64,000 nt of DNA from Denitrificimonas halotolerans. GTDB taxonomy: Bacteria > Pseudomonadota > Gammaproteobacteria > Pseudomonadales > Pseudomonadaceae. The stretch lies in contig NZ_JAXIVU010000002.1 in assembly GCF_034259425.1 (NCBI RefSeq), forward strand, positions 62,001-126,000, in the 5' to 3' direction. The notes under the pieces are model-generated. The model was given only the letters and a program-made list of their open reading frames with translations. It searched no databases and was not told where the DNA came from. Both the position numbers and the translations under genes were made by a program. Positions 8,242-17,228 of this stretch are shown here, one piece after another. How positions within the stretch are numbered: position 1 is the stretch's first letter; every line of letters begins with the position of its first letter.

Positions 8242-10242
8242 ATGCCCAGCCGTCGTGAGCGAGCCAATGCCATTCGCGCCCTAAGCATGGATGCTGTTCA
8301 AAAAGCCAACAGTGGCCACCCGGGAGCACCAATGGGCATGGCGGATATCGCCGAAGTCCTGTGGCGTGATCATCTGAAGCACAACCCTAAAAATCCCCAG
8401 TGGATCGATCGCGACCGTTTTGTGCTGTCCAATGGCCACGGTTCAATGCTGTTGTATTCGTTACTGCATCTAACGGGTTATGATGTCAACTTAGATGATC
8501 TTAAAAACTTCCGTCAATTACACAGCCGCACCCCTGGGCACCCTGAATATGGTTACACTGCTGGTGTTGAAACCACTACGGGGCCGTTGGGTCAAGGCTT
8601 AGCCAATGCAGTAGGTTTTGCTTTAGCTGAAAAAGTGCTAGGCGCACAGTTCAACCGTCCTGGCCATGAAATTGTGGATCACCAGACCTATGTGTTTTTA
8701 GGTGATGGTTGCTTGATGGAAGGTATTTCCCATGAAGTTTGTTCGTTGGCTGGTACTTTAGGTCTCAATAAACTGACTGCTTTTTACGATGACAATGGAA
8801 TTTCCATTGATGGCCAAGTGCAGGGCTGGTTCAGTGATGATACGCCTCGTCGCTTTGAGGCCTATGGTTGGCATGTGATTCGTAATGTGGACGGTCACAA
8901 TCCTGATGAGATTGAAGTTGCACTTGAAGCAGCACGTGAAAGCGACAAGCCCACTTTGATTTGTTGTAAAACTGTGATTGGTTTCGGTTCACCTAACCGT
9001 GCTGGTAAAGAAACCAGTCATGGCGCACCGCTGGGTGATGACGAAATTGCTTTAACGCGTGCTGAATTAAATTGGCCGCATGCACCTTTCGAAATTCCAA
9101 CGGATATTTATGCCGAGTGGAATGCTGAAGAAGCAGGTGCTAAAGCTGAAGCCGAGTGGGATGCGCGCTTTGCCGCTTATGCTGCTGAATTCCCAGAGTT
9201 GGCAGCTGAGTTTAAGCGTCGTATGGCCGGTGACTTACCTGCTGAGTTCGCAGAGAAATCTGCGCAGTACATAGCAGAGGTTGCGGCTAAAGGTGAAAGC
9301 ATTGCGAGTCGTAAAGCTAGCCAAAACAGTTTGAATGCTTATGGTCCATTACTGCCAGAATTGCTCGGTGGTTCTGCTGACCTAGCGGGTTCTAATCTTA
9401 CTCTGTGGAGCGGTTGTAAAGGCATTTCAGAAGTGGATGCCTCAGGTAACTACGTGTTTTATGGTGTGCGTGAGTTTGGTATGAGCGCGATCATGAATGG
9501 TGTAGCGTTGCACGGTGGTTTGATTCCTTACGGTGCGACCTTCCTGATGTTTATGGAATATGCACGTAACGCAGTGCGTATGTCAGCGCTTATGAAGCAG
9601 CGTGTGCTTTATGTCTTTACTCATGACTCTATTGGCTTAGGTGAAGATGGTCCAACGCACCAACCGATTGAACAGTTGGCAAGTTTGCGTACCACGCCAA
9701 ACTTAGATACTTGGCGTCCATGTGATGCGGTTGAGTCAGCTGTTGCGTGGAAGTATGCATTGGAACGCAAAGACGGTCCAAGTGCATTAATTTTTAGCCG
9801 CCAAAACTTGAACCATCAAACACGTAGTGCTGAGCAAATCACTGATATTGAACGCGGTGGATATATTTTAAAAGACTGCACAGGTGAGCCTGAGCTAATT
9901 TTGATTGCTACCGGTTCAGAAGTAGGCTTAGCGGTGGATGCGTATCAGGCGTTAACTGAGAAGGGCCATAAAGTTCGAGTCGTTTCAATGCCGTGTACCA
10001 GTGTGTTTGACGCACAAGATGCAGAATACAAACAAAGCGTTCTGCCAATTGAAGTCGGTGCGCGCATTGCCATTGAAGCTGCTCACACCGACTACTGGTA
10101 CAAATACGTAGGTCTTGATGGTCGCGTGATCGGTATGCAAAGCTACGGTGAATCAGCACCAGCGAACCAACTGTTTGAAATGTTTGGTTTTACGCTTAAT
10201 GATGTACTTAATGTAGCTGCTGAGTTGCTTGACGACGAGTAA
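8242..10242 (+). CDS. tkt: Transketolase
   Basis: 666 residues, normal for bacterial transketolase. It is a thiamin-pyrophosphate enzyme of the non-oxidative pentose phosphate pathway, moving two-carbon units between sugar phosphates. Visible: the N-terminal NSGHPGAPMGMADIAEVLW, the cofactor motif GDGCLMEGISHE, the pyrimidine-domain REFGMSAIMNG, and THDSIGLGEDGPTHQPIEQLASLR. AGGAG precedes the ATG at a good distance. It heads a run with epd, pgk and fba as in Pseudomonas. Its dependence on TPP is worth noting given the TPP-regulated locus at 19-23 kb, though nothing links them directly. Confidence 0.97.
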   Translation: MPSRRERANAIRALSMDAVQKANSGHPGAPMGMADIAEVLWRDHLKHNPKNPQWIDRDRFVLSNGHGSMLLYSLLHLTGYDVNLDDLKNFRQLHSRTPGHPEYGYTAGVETTTGPLGQGLANAVGFALAEKVLGAQFNRPGHEIVDHQTYVFLGDGCLMEGISHEVCSLAGTLGLNKLTAFYDDNGISIDGQVQGWFSDDTPRRFEAYGWHVIRNVDGHNPDEIEVALEAARESDKPTLICCKTVIGFGSPNRAGKETSHGAPLGDDEIALTRAELNWPHAPFEIPTDIYAEWNAEEAGAKAEAEWDARFAAYAAEFPELAAEFKRRMAGDLPAEFAEKSAQYIAEVAAKGESIASRKASQNSLNAYGPLLPELLGGSADLAGSNLTLWSGCKGISEVDASGNYVFYGVREFGMSAIMNGVALHGGLIPYGATFLMFMEYARNAVRMSALMKQRVLYVFTHDSIGLGEDGPTHQPIEQLASLRTTPNLDTWRPCDAVESAVAWKYALERKDGPSALIFSRQNLNHQTRSAEQITDIERGGYILKDCTGEPELILIATGSEVGLAVDAYQALTEKGHKVRVVSMPCTSVFDAQDAEYKQSVLPIEVGARIAIEAAHTDYWYKYVGLDGRVIGMQSYGESAPANQLFEMFGFTLNDVLNVAAELLDDE

Positions 10243-10303
10243 GCGGTGTTATTCTGCCGCGCAGGGTTGAGTGCTATGCGCGGTTTTTTCAGTAAGGATT
10301 TTC

Positions 10304-11362
10304 ATGTCTGCACGCCCATTTCGAGTTGCACTTAATGGTTACGGTCGTATTGGTCGTTGCGTGCTACGTGCATTAAGCGAGCGTCATAAGCAGGGAGGTG
10401 CTAATTTTGACATTATTGCCCTTAATGACATCGCTGACCAAGCCAGTATCGAATACCTCACCCGCTTTGATTCCACTCATGGCCGCTTTCCCGGTGAAGT
10501 ACGGGTGGAGGGTGATTGTTTACATATCAACGGTGTATGTGTCCAAGTGCTCTGTGCGAGTGAGCCAGAGCAGGTTGATTGGGCTGCTTTAGAGATTGAC
10601 TTGCTGTTGGAGTGCTCTGGGCAGTATGCCACCCGTGAAGATGCGCAGCGTTTTATTGATGCAGGAGTACCACGGGTGCTGTTCTCGCAGCCGATGGAAA
10701 GTGCAGCAGACGTTGATGCCACTATTGTTTATGGGGTCAATCATGCGACGCTAGATGGGAGTGAGAGGATAGTCTCTAATGCGTCCTGTACCACCAACTG
10801 CGGCGTACCTTTGCTTGAGTTACTCGAACAGAGTGTTGGTATTGAGCATGCTTTTATTACTACTATCCATTCTGCTATGAATGATCAGCCGGTGATTGAT
10901 GCATATCACCATAAAGACTTGCGGCGCACCCGCTCTGCTTTTCAATCTGTAGTACCAGTATCAACTGGTCTTGCCCGTGGTATTGAGCGTTTACTGCCGC
11001 AGCTTAATGGTAAAATTCAAGCTAAGGCAGTGCGTGTACCTACGGTGAATGTGTCGTGCTTAGATATCACAGTAAAAACTCAGCGAGATACTGATATCAC
11101 ATTTATTAATCAATTGTTTAAACAAGCAGCTGCGCACGGTGCGCTGCATGGACTGCTTGATTACACTGAATTACCGCACGCCAGCTGCGATTTTAACCAT
11201 GATCCACATTCGGCTATTTTTGATGCCAGTCAAACCCAGATGAGTGGACCTCGTATGCTTAGCATTGTGGCCTGGTTTGATAATGAATGGGGTTTTGCTA
11301 ATCGCATGCTCGATGTTGCGCAACATTTCCTCAATATTGCCTGTACCACTAATCGCCAGTAA
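10304..11362 (+). CDS. epd: D-erythrose-4-phosphate dehydrogenase (GapA-family)
   Basis: 352 residues from the ATG at 10304, which has AAGGA 6 bases upstream. It has a GAPDH fold: NGYGRIGR at the N-terminus, SNASCTTNC with the catalytic Cys at 162, and WFDNEWGFANRM near the end. The position between tkt and pgk and the FNHDPHSAIFDASQT segment favour erythrose-4-phosphate dehydrogenase (first step of the DXP-independent route to pyridoxal phosphate) over glycolytic GAPDH. The two are close relatives, so some glyceraldehyde-3-phosphate activity cannot be excluded. pgk starts 13 bases downstream. Confidence 0.88.
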   Translation: MSARPFRVALNGYGRIGRCVLRALSERHKQGGANFDIIALNDIADQASIEYLTRFDSTHGRFPGEVRVEGDCLHINGVCVQVLCASEPEQVDWAALEIDLLLECSGQYATREDAQRFIDAGVPRVLFSQPMESAADVDATIVYGVNHATLDGSERIVSNASCTTNCGVPLLELLEQSVGIEHAFITTIHSAMNDQPVIDAYHHKDLRRTRSAFQSVVPVSTGLARGIERLLPQLNGKIQAKAVRVPTVNVSCLDITVKTQRDTDITFINQLFKQAAAHGALHGLLDYTELPHASCDFNHDPHSAIFDASQTQMSGPRMLSIVAWFDNEWGFANRMLDVAQHFLNIACTTNRQ

Positions 11363-11375
11363 AGGACTGAATTCC

Positions 11376-12539
11376 ATGACAGTGTTAAATATGACTGACC
11401 TCGATCTTACTAATCAGCGTGTTTTGATCCGTGAAGACCTTAACGTGCCAGTAAAAGACGGTGTTGTGCAAAGTGACGCACGAATTGTGGCATCTTTACC
11501 AACCATTCGTTTGGCCTTAGAAAAAGGCGCGGCGGTCATGGTTTGTTCACACTTGGGGCGTCCTGAGGAAGGGCTGTTTAGTGAAGAAAACAGCTTAGCA
11601 CCGGTAGCAGCTTACTTAAGCAAAGCATTGGATCGTGAGGTGCCTTTGGTACGTGACTATCTAGATGGTGTTGAAGTTGCACCTGGTGACATCGTGTTAC
11701 TGGAAAATGTGCGCTTTAATATTGGTGAGAAGAAAAATACCGATGAGCTAGCACAGAAATATGCAGCACTTTGCGATGTCTTTGTCATGGACGCTTTCGG
11801 CACTGCGCACCGTGCTCAAGGCTCTACCGAGGGTGTTGCTAAATTTGCTAAGCAAGCCTGTGCTGGACCGTTGCTTTCAGCTGAGCTAGCTGCGTTAGGT
11901 AAAGCTCTAGACGCGCCTGCGAAGCCAATGGCAGCTATTGTTGCTGGTTCTAAAGTGTCAACTAAGCTAGATGTACTCACCAGTTTATCGGATATCTGTG
12001 ATCAGTTAATTGTGGGTGGTGGTATTGCTAATACCTTCCTTGCTGCTGCTGGTTTCCCTGTGGGGAAATCACTCTATGAAGCAGAGTTGGTTGATACTGC
12101 AAAAGCCATTGCAAAGAAAGTTAATGTGCCTTTGCCGGTTGATGTGGTTGTGGCTAAAGCTTTTGCTGCTGATGCGCAAGCAACGGTTAAGGCGGTCGCC
12201 GATGTGGCCGAAGACGATATGATTTTGGATATCGGTCCAGAAACAGCTCAGCAGTTTGCTGAACTGTTGAAGAACTCACAAACTATCCTGTGGAATGGTC
12301 CAGTGGGTGTGTTTGAGTTTGATCAGTTTGCTAATGGTACAAAAGTGTTGGCGCAAGCGATTGCTGCTAGTAACGCATTCTCAATTGCAGGTGGTGGTGA
12401 TACGCTGGCGGCAATTGATAAGTACAATGTCGCTGACAAGATTTCGTATATTTCCACCGGTGGTGGCGCCTTCCTTGAGTTTGTTGAGGGCAAAGTTTTG
12501 CCAGCGGTAGCTGTCTTAGAAGAGCGTGCTAAAGGTTAA
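11376..12539 (+). CDS. pgk: Phosphoglycerate kinase
   Basis: 387 residues. It interconverts 1,3-bisphosphoglycerate/ADP and 3-phosphoglycerate/ATP in glycolysis and gluconeogenesis. Start at 11376: AAAGGA lies 8 bases upstream and MTVLNMTDLDL...RVLIREDLNVPV matches Pseudomonas Pgk; the longer open frame upstream lies within epd. Characteristic segments are VCSHLGRP, VLLENVRFN, VMDAFGTAHRAQGS, the nucleotide-site ILWNGPVGVFE and the C-terminal STGGGAFLEFVEG. It is cotranscribed with epd and probably fba. Confidence 0.97.
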   Translation: MTVLNMTDLDLTNQRVLIREDLNVPVKDGVVQSDARIVASLPTIRLALEKGAAVMVCSHLGRPEEGLFSEENSLAPVAAYLSKALDREVPLVRDYLDGVEVAPGDIVLLENVRFNIGEKKNTDELAQKYAALCDVFVMDAFGTAHRAQGSTEGVAKFAKQACAGPLLSAELAALGKALDAPAKPMAAIVAGSKVSTKLDVLTSLSDICDQLIVGGGIANTFLAAAGFPVGKSLYEAELVDTAKAIAKKVNVPLPVDVVVAKAFAADAQATVKAVADVAEDDMILDIGPETAQQFAELLKNSQTILWNGPVGVFEFDQFANGTKVLAQAIAASNAFSIAGGGDTLAAIDKYNVADKISYISTGGGAFLEFVEGKVLPAVAVLEERAKG

Positions 12540-12625
12540 ACCTATTTTATTAGTACACTGACTGACACTAATCGGCTTACATAGGGTGAGCCGGATCGAA
12601 TTTAATGACCTTGCGGGGAAACAAT

Positions 12626-13690
12626 ATGGCTCTAATTAGTATGCGTCAAATGCTTGATCACGCCGCCGAGTTTGGCTATGGCGTACCAGCATTTAACGTG
12701 AACAACCTAGAACAAATGCGTGCAATTATGGAAGCGGCGGATAAAACAGATTCGCCAGTGATTGTTCAGGCGTCAGCAGGTGCGCGTAAATATGCTGGAG
12801 CTCCTTTCTTGCGCCATCTGATCTTAGCGGCAATTGAAGAGTTTCCTCATATCCCAGTGTGTATGCACCAAGACCACGGTACTAGTCCTGATGTTTGCCA
12901 GCGTTCTATCCAGTTGGGTTTCTCATCCGTAATGATGGATGGTTCATTGGGTGAAGACGGCAAAACACCTATGGATTATGAGTACAACGTAGATGTGACG
13001 CGTCGTACCGTTGAAATGGCGCACGCGTGCGGTGTATCTGTCGAAGGCGAGTTAGGCTGTTTAGGTAGCCTAGAAACAGGTATGGCCGGCGAAGAAGATG
13101 GGATTGGTGCAGAAGGCGTGTTGGATATGGCGCAAATGCTGACAGATCCTGAAGAAGCTGCAGACTTTGTTAAGCAAACTAAAGTGGATGCTTTAGCTAT
13201 TGCGATCGGTACCAGTCACGGTGCTTACAAGTTCACTAAACCACCTACAGGCGACACCTTAGCTATTGAACGCATCAAGGAAATTCATAAGCGTATTCCG
13301 AACACGCATTTAGTAATGCATGGTTCTAGCTCTGTACCACAAGAGTGGTTACAGGTTATCAATCAGTATGGTGGTGATATTAAAGAAACCTACGGCGTGC
13401 CTGTAGAAGAAATTGTTGAAGGTATTAAGCACGGCGTGCGTAAGGTCAATATTGATACAGACCTACGTCTAGCTTCAACTGGTGCAATGCGTCGTCATAT
13501 GGCGTTACATCCAAGTGAATTTGATCCACGTAAGTTCTTTGCTGAAACCGTTACGGCGATGCGTGATATCTGTATTGCTCGCTATGAAGCTTTCGGTACA
13601 GCGGGTAACGCGTCAAAAATCAAGCCAGTTTCTTTAGAAAAAATGTATCAGCGCTACGCTAGTGGTGAGTTGTACCAAAACATCAAATAA
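12626..13690 (+). CDS. fba: Fructose-bisphosphate aldolase, class II
   Basis: 354 residues starting MALISMRQML at 12626, with GGGGAA upstream. It is a zinc-dependent class II aldolase that cleaves or condenses fructose-1,6-bisphosphate. Metal-site residues include HQDH at 81-84 and the later His residues in KFTKPP-neighbouring and LVMHGSSS segments; GVRKVNIDTDLRLA binds the phosphate. The length and SVPQEWLQVINQYGGDIKETYGVP region place it in the longer Calvin-cycle-type subclass used by Pseudomonas. It is the last gene of the tkt-epd-pgk-fba run and is followed by a strong terminator. Confidence 0.95.
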   Translation: MALISMRQMLDHAAEFGYGVPAFNVNNLEQMRAIMEAADKTDSPVIVQASAGARKYAGAPFLRHLILAAIEEFPHIPVCMHQDHGTSPDVCQRSIQLGFSSVMMDGSLGEDGKTPMDYEYNVDVTRRTVEMAHACGVSVEGELGCLGSLETGMAGEEDGIGAEGVLDMAQMLTDPEEAADFVKQTKVDALAIAIGTSHGAYKFTKPPTGDTLAIERIKEIHKRIPNTHLVMHGSSSVPQEWLQVINQYGGDIKETYGVPVEEIVEGIKHGVRKVNIDTDLRLASTGAMRRHMALHPSEFDPRKFFAETVTAMRDICIARYEAFGTAGNASKIKPVSLEKMYQRYASGELYQNIK

Positions 13691-13708
13691 AACGCATTCT
13701 GCTTGCAG

Positions 13709-13764
13709 AAACCCGCTGCAATAAAGTACTTCGTTTAGAAGCTTTATTAAGGCGGGTTTTTTAT
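13709..13764 (+). terminator. Intrinsic terminator after fba
   Basis: An AAACCCGC...GCGGGTTTTTTA stem with an inner AATAAAG/CTTTATT pairing and a T-run starts 19 bases after the fba stop codon. It is the expected end of the glycolytic operon. Confidence 0.8.
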
Positions 13765-13951
13765 TGCTTAAGGGCATGGTGCTTACACAATCATGGATTG
13801 CAGCATTAGGCTGAGGATTGGGGAGTAGGGTGAATCAGCATGACTTCCCTTTTATATATCTAAAAATTCGATATTTATAAGCTATAATTAGAACTTTTTA
13901 TTAATATTTAACTGGCTACAATAGAAAAGATTAAAAATCTGGAGAGTTGAT

Positions 13952-14506
13952 ATGCGGTTGCGAAATTCATCAGATCGGTACGGTTTAGTCAGTATGGCTA
14001 TGCACTGGTCGGTAGCACTAGCAGTGTTTGCGCTGTTTGCACTGGGGTTGTGGATGACCGGTTTAAGTTATTACAGCGAATGGTACCGTACGGCTCCCGC
14101 ATTACATAAAAGCGTTGGAGTTGTGTTGTTTGCTGTGATGGTGTTTCGAATACTGTGGCGCTTAGTGACGCCGCAACCAGCAGCATTAAGCACTCATTCT
14201 CCGGCAGTACAATTACTCAGTCGTTTAGGTCATGCGTTACTGTACTTGGGATTGTTTGTGGTGATGATTTCAGGTTATTTGATTTCTACAGCTGATGGGC
14301 GCGGTATCAGTGTCTTTGATCTATTTGAGATTCCTGCGTTGATCACGGGTTTACCCAATCAGGCTGATTTAGCTGGTGCAGTGCATTGGTATGCGGCTTG
14401 GGTACTAGTGATTTTGGCGGGATTGCATGCTTTAGCTGCTCTAAAACACCACTTGATTGATCGCGATACCACGCTTATGCGTATGCTAGGTTGTGGCGTT
14501 AAATAA
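13952..14506 (+). CDS. Cytochrome b561
   Basis: 184 residues with four transmembrane helices. Four His residues sit where haem-b ligands are expected (about 18, 52, 145 and 159: AMHW, ALHKSVG, AVHWYA, LHALAALKHH). This family moves electrons across the inner membrane, in several bacteria from ubiquinol or to a periplasmic partner. CTGGAGAG precedes the ATG. The yceI gene starts 40 bases downstream, a common pairing that suggests one operon. The 185 bases upstream are AT-rich with a TATAAT at 13883, a plausible -10 box but no good -35. Confidence 0.88.
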   Translation: MRLRNSSDRYGLVSMAMHWSVALAVFALFALGLWMTGLSYYSEWYRTAPALHKSVGVVLFAVMVFRILWRLVTPQPAALSTHSPAVQLLSRLGHALLYLGLFVVMISGYLISTADGRGISVFDLFEIPALITGLPNQADLAGAVHWYAAWVLVILAGLHALAALKHHLIDRDTTLMRMLGCGVK

Positions 14507-14545
14507 TTAATATACAACGTCGACTCACAAGATAGAGGTAATAAG

Positions 14546-15121
14546 ATGTTTAAGAAAACTTTTGCAGCATTGCTCCTTGGTTCAGTATTGACCAGTGGTG
14601 CCGTTTCAGCAGCAGATTATGTGATTGATCAGGAAGGTCAGCATGCCTTTGTCAACTTTAAAATCAGTCATTTAGGTTTTAGCTGGTTATACGGCACTTT
14701 TAAAGATTTTGATGGCACATTTAGTTATGACGCAGAGCAGCCTGAAGCGAGTAAGGTGAATGTGACCTTGCGTACAGCGAGTTTGGACAGTAACCATGCT
14801 GAGCGTGATAAGCATTTGCGCAGTGCTGATTTTTTAAATACAAGTAAGCACCCAAAGGCAACCTTTGCCTCGACTCAGGTTGTGAGTACAGGAGAAGGTA
14901 CCGCTGATGTGATTGGTGATCTAACGCTCAATGGTGTAACCAAAGAGATCGTGATTGATGCGCAATTTATTGGTGAGGGTGATGATCCATGGGGTGGTTA
15001 TCGTGCCGGCTTTGAAGGCACGACAACGCTTAAACTGGCTGACTTTGGTATTACTACTGATCTAGGACCAGCTTCAGAAAGTGTAGAGCTGACTTTGGCT
15101 GTTGAAGGAATTCGTCAGTGA
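14546..15121 (+). CDS. YceI-family periplasmic protein
   Basis: 191 residues with a clear Sec signal peptide cleaved after about residue 22 (AVSA|ADY). The remainder is the YceI lipocalin-like barrel, which binds polyisoprenoids such as ubiquinone in the relatives with known structures (HAFVNFKISHLGFSWLYGTFKDFDG, RDKHLRSADFLNTSKHPKATF, DLTLNGVTKEI). It is paired with cytochrome b561 upstream, consistent with quinone-linked electron transfer in the envelope, but its role is not established. An insertion-sequence scar begins about 27 bases after the stop codon. Confidence 0.93.
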   Translation: MFKKTFAALLLGSVLTSGAVSAADYVIDQEGQHAFVNFKISHLGFSWLYGTFKDFDGTFSYDAEQPEASKVNVTLRTASLDSNHAERDKHLRSADFLNTSKHPKATFASTQVVSTGEGTADVIGDLTLNGVTKEIVIDAQFIGEGDDPWGGYRAGFEGTTTLKLADFGITTDLGPASESVELTLAVEGIRQ

Positions 15122-15147
15122 TATAACAGCAAGGCCAAGGCATTATT

Positions 15148-15226
15148 GCGGCACAAATATTCTCGCGCTCGGGCATGCCAGCCTAGCAGTCGGAATCCCC
15201 GTCCTTTAGGACGGGGAGCATGCCAA
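15148..15226 (+). mobile_element. Orphan right-end scar of an IS200/IS605-type tnpB element
   Basis: These 79 bases align almost base for base with the 3' end of the tnpB pseudogene at 59.2-59.3 kb. Shared stretches are GCGGCACAAA, CGGGCATG, CTAGCAGT(C/A)GGAATCCCC and CTTTAGG, and the ends are GCATGCCAA here versus GGATGTCAA there. It carries the typical right-end hairpin, with perfect 8-bp arms CCCCGTCC/GGACGGGG. Only the last codons of tnpB plus the right end (the segment that would encode an omega RNA scaffold) remain; no transposase body is present. It sits between yceI and lysR and supplies the end of the lysR reading frame. Confidence 0.75.
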
Positions 15227-16114
15227 ACGAGGTAGTGCATTGGCTTGGATACAGTCCATTAGTGTTTTGGCCGCTTTTCCAAGCGGCCTATCTTTTTGGC
15301 TGTATAAGTAAAAAGGTTGATGACGAATACTACCGGTTTGTAACGGCAGTTTCTTCAGTAAACCAATGGCTAAGTCATCAGCCACTACATGTTCAGGCAG
15401 CCAAGCAAAACCTAAGCCTGCGCGAATAAACTCAGCTGATGTAGCAAGACTTGCAACCGTCCAACGTTGTTCCGCGCCTAACCAACCGATATCACGCGGC
15501 TGACGTTCTCCTGAATCACGTATCACTACTTGCATATATGCCGATAAATCATTGGCGCTCAATTGATGTTCCAATTGATGCAGCGGGTGCTGGTGGTGAG
15601 CGACAGCAATGAAGGTAATTGAACCCAGTTCAATGGGAAGGTACCCTGTAATGTTGAGCGCACTTATAGCAATATCGGCAGCGTTATCTTGCAGTAACTC
15701 TTCTGTGCCGGAAAGTACTTCTTCCCGTAATAGTACCCTGCAGCCTTGACTTAAGGGTTTGAAGGCTTGCAGTGCTTGGACGATATTTTGACTGGGATAT
15801 GCAACATCGACCACTAAACGTACTTCAGCTTCCCAACCTTCTTGCATTTGTTGAGCTAAGACCTCGAGTTGGCTTGCATCGGCGGTGAGTTGTCGTGAGC
15901 GGCGTAAGAGTACTTCCCCTATTGGAGTGAGTACCGCTTTACGGCCTTCGATACGCAATAGTGGCACGGCTAGCTGTTCTTGTAGGCGAGCAATGTTATA
16001 GCTGATGGATGATTGTGAGCAATGTAATGCCTGTGCTGCTTGTGCATAGCCGCCATGATCAATCACAGCTTGTAATATTTTCCATTGGTCTAAGGTGATG
16101 CGTGGTGCTTTCAT
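15206..16114 (-). CDS. LysR-family transcriptional regulator with IS-derived C-terminus
   Basis: 302 residues. The N-terminal winged helix is clear (ITLDQWKILQAVIDHGGYAQAAQALHCSQSSISYNIARLQEQL); the rest is the substrate-binding effector domain. The first gene on its upstream side is the tetR-family gene on the same strand, so no divergent target is obvious. The last few residues (about RLACSPS) and the stop codon lie inside the insertion scar at 15148-15226, so the native C-terminus has been replaced, by only a short tail. It is probably still functional. Ligand unknown. Confidence 0.85.
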   Translation of the reverse strand: MKAPRITLDQWKILQAVIDHGGYAQAAQALHCSQSSISYNIARLQEQLAVPLLRIEGRKAVLTPIGEVLLRRSRQLTADASQLEVLAQQMQEGWEAEVRLVVDVAYPSQNIVQALQAFKPLSQGCRVLLREEVLSGTEELLQDNAADIAISALNITGYLPIELGSITFIAVAHHQHPLHQLEHQLSANDLSAYMQVVIRDSGERQPRDIGWLGAEQRWTVASLATSAEFIRAGLGFAWLPEHVVADDLAIGLLKKLPLQTGSIRHQPFYLYSQKDRPLGKAAKTLMDCIQANALPRLACSPS

Positions 16115-16400
16115 CGGCAGGCTATCGTCAGTGATACTTAAGCTTAGGGTGTATGAATTGGTGTAGTAACACAGTTTGGGCTTGGTAGTTAAGTCGATTT
16201 ATACCGTATTGCGATCCTTTAGAATGTTTGCGTTTAGAAAAATTACCGTAAACCCTCGCATAAAATCGGGGAACAGGGCAAGCATGTTGTCACACTAGAT
16301 CAGCAGAAAGCATAACTAATTTATATCTTTACAGATCGACGACGAGCGTGTTCTGAGTGGCATTTAGATTATGACTGTGCGTGACAGGATCTGGTTCAGC

Positions 16401-17069
16401 TTATGCTGTGGGCTGTTGCTGACATCCGTTTAAAAAAACATCCACCACAAGGTCAACCCATTGTTGACGAGCAGTTTGATCAAATGAACGCAGGCCTAGA
16501 CTTACTAAGCGTAGTGGTTCTAATACAACAGAAGCGATAAACAATTGAGAGAGTGGAGCAAGTGCATGACTGGTAAGATTTCCCTTAGCCTGTTCTTCTG
16601 CGAGTAGGGTTTCCAGGAGTTGTTGGCCTGCAAAAGCAGATTTTTCATCACTGAGGCGGGCCAGTTCTGGGAAACGCTCCGACTCAGCCACGATGATGTT
16701 ATACATCCGTAAAGTTTTGGGATCAAGCAGTGCATCAAGCATGTGTAAGGCCAAGTCTTTTAGGCGCTCTTGCAAACTTCCTGAGTCGAGCACTATGGGC
16801 GCAAAATGTGTGCTCAACACTCGATTACTGACTGCAATAAATAAAGCTTCTTTATTGTTAAAGCGCGCGTACACCGTTGCTTTAGAGGTGCTTGCTTGTT
16901 TAGCGATGGCTTCGATGCTTGTGGCGCTAAATCCATCTTGTAAAAAATGTTCTTCAGCTGCGTCTAAAATGCGTACTTGAATATCTGCTGCTTGTTTAAG
17001 CGAAGGCCGTCCGCCTCGGCGAGTTGGCGCTTTTTTAGTTTTGTTCATTGTCGATGCTTGCTTGTCCAT
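16401..17069 (-). CDS. TetR/AcrR-family regulator
   Basis: 222 residues from the ATG at 17069 (TTGGA upstream); a TTG five codons earlier or an ATG seven codons later are alternatives. Residues about 25-75 form the TetR helix-turn-helix (ILDAAEEHFLQDGFSATSIEAIAKQASTSKATVYARFNNKEALF). The C-terminal part resembles the AefR-like TetR_C group. It is divergent from the flavoprotein gene at 17229, and the gap contains a perfect palindrome, so it most likely represses that gene and itself. The ligand is unknown, plausibly a steroid-like or aromatic substrate of the flavoprotein. Confidence 0.88.
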   Translation of the reverse strand: MDKQASTMNKTKKAPTRRGGRPSLKQAADIQVRILDAAEEHFLQDGFSATSIEAIAKQASTSKATVYARFNNKEALFIAVSNRVLSTHFAPIVLDSGSLQERLKDLALHMLDALLDPKTLRMYNIIVAESERFPELARLSDEKSAFAGQQLLETLLAEEQAKGNLTSHALAPLSQLFIASVVLEPLRLVSLGLRSFDQTARQQWVDLVVDVFLNGCQQQPTA

Positions 17070-17097
17070 TGTGTTGTGTTCCAAAGTTTTATTTGAA

Positions 17098-17122
17098 TAA
17101 ACTAAACGTTGCGTTTAGTTTA
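17098..17122. promoter_or_regulatory. Palindromic operator between tetR and the flavoprotein gene
   Basis: Perfect 11-base arms TAAACTAAACG/CGTTTAGTTTA around a 3-base centre (TTG), 29 bases from the tetR start and about 107 bases from the flavoprotein start. The size and position are typical of a TetR dimer operator controlling both divergent promoters. Confidence 0.7.
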
Positions 17123-17228
17123 AATCAAGTGGAATATTATGTTTGTGCTGTGACTTGCTCAATTGATTTAAAAATAGTGGTTGCCGTCAATGCAAGATAA
17201 CAATAAAAACTTTGGAGGAGCTTCTGTG

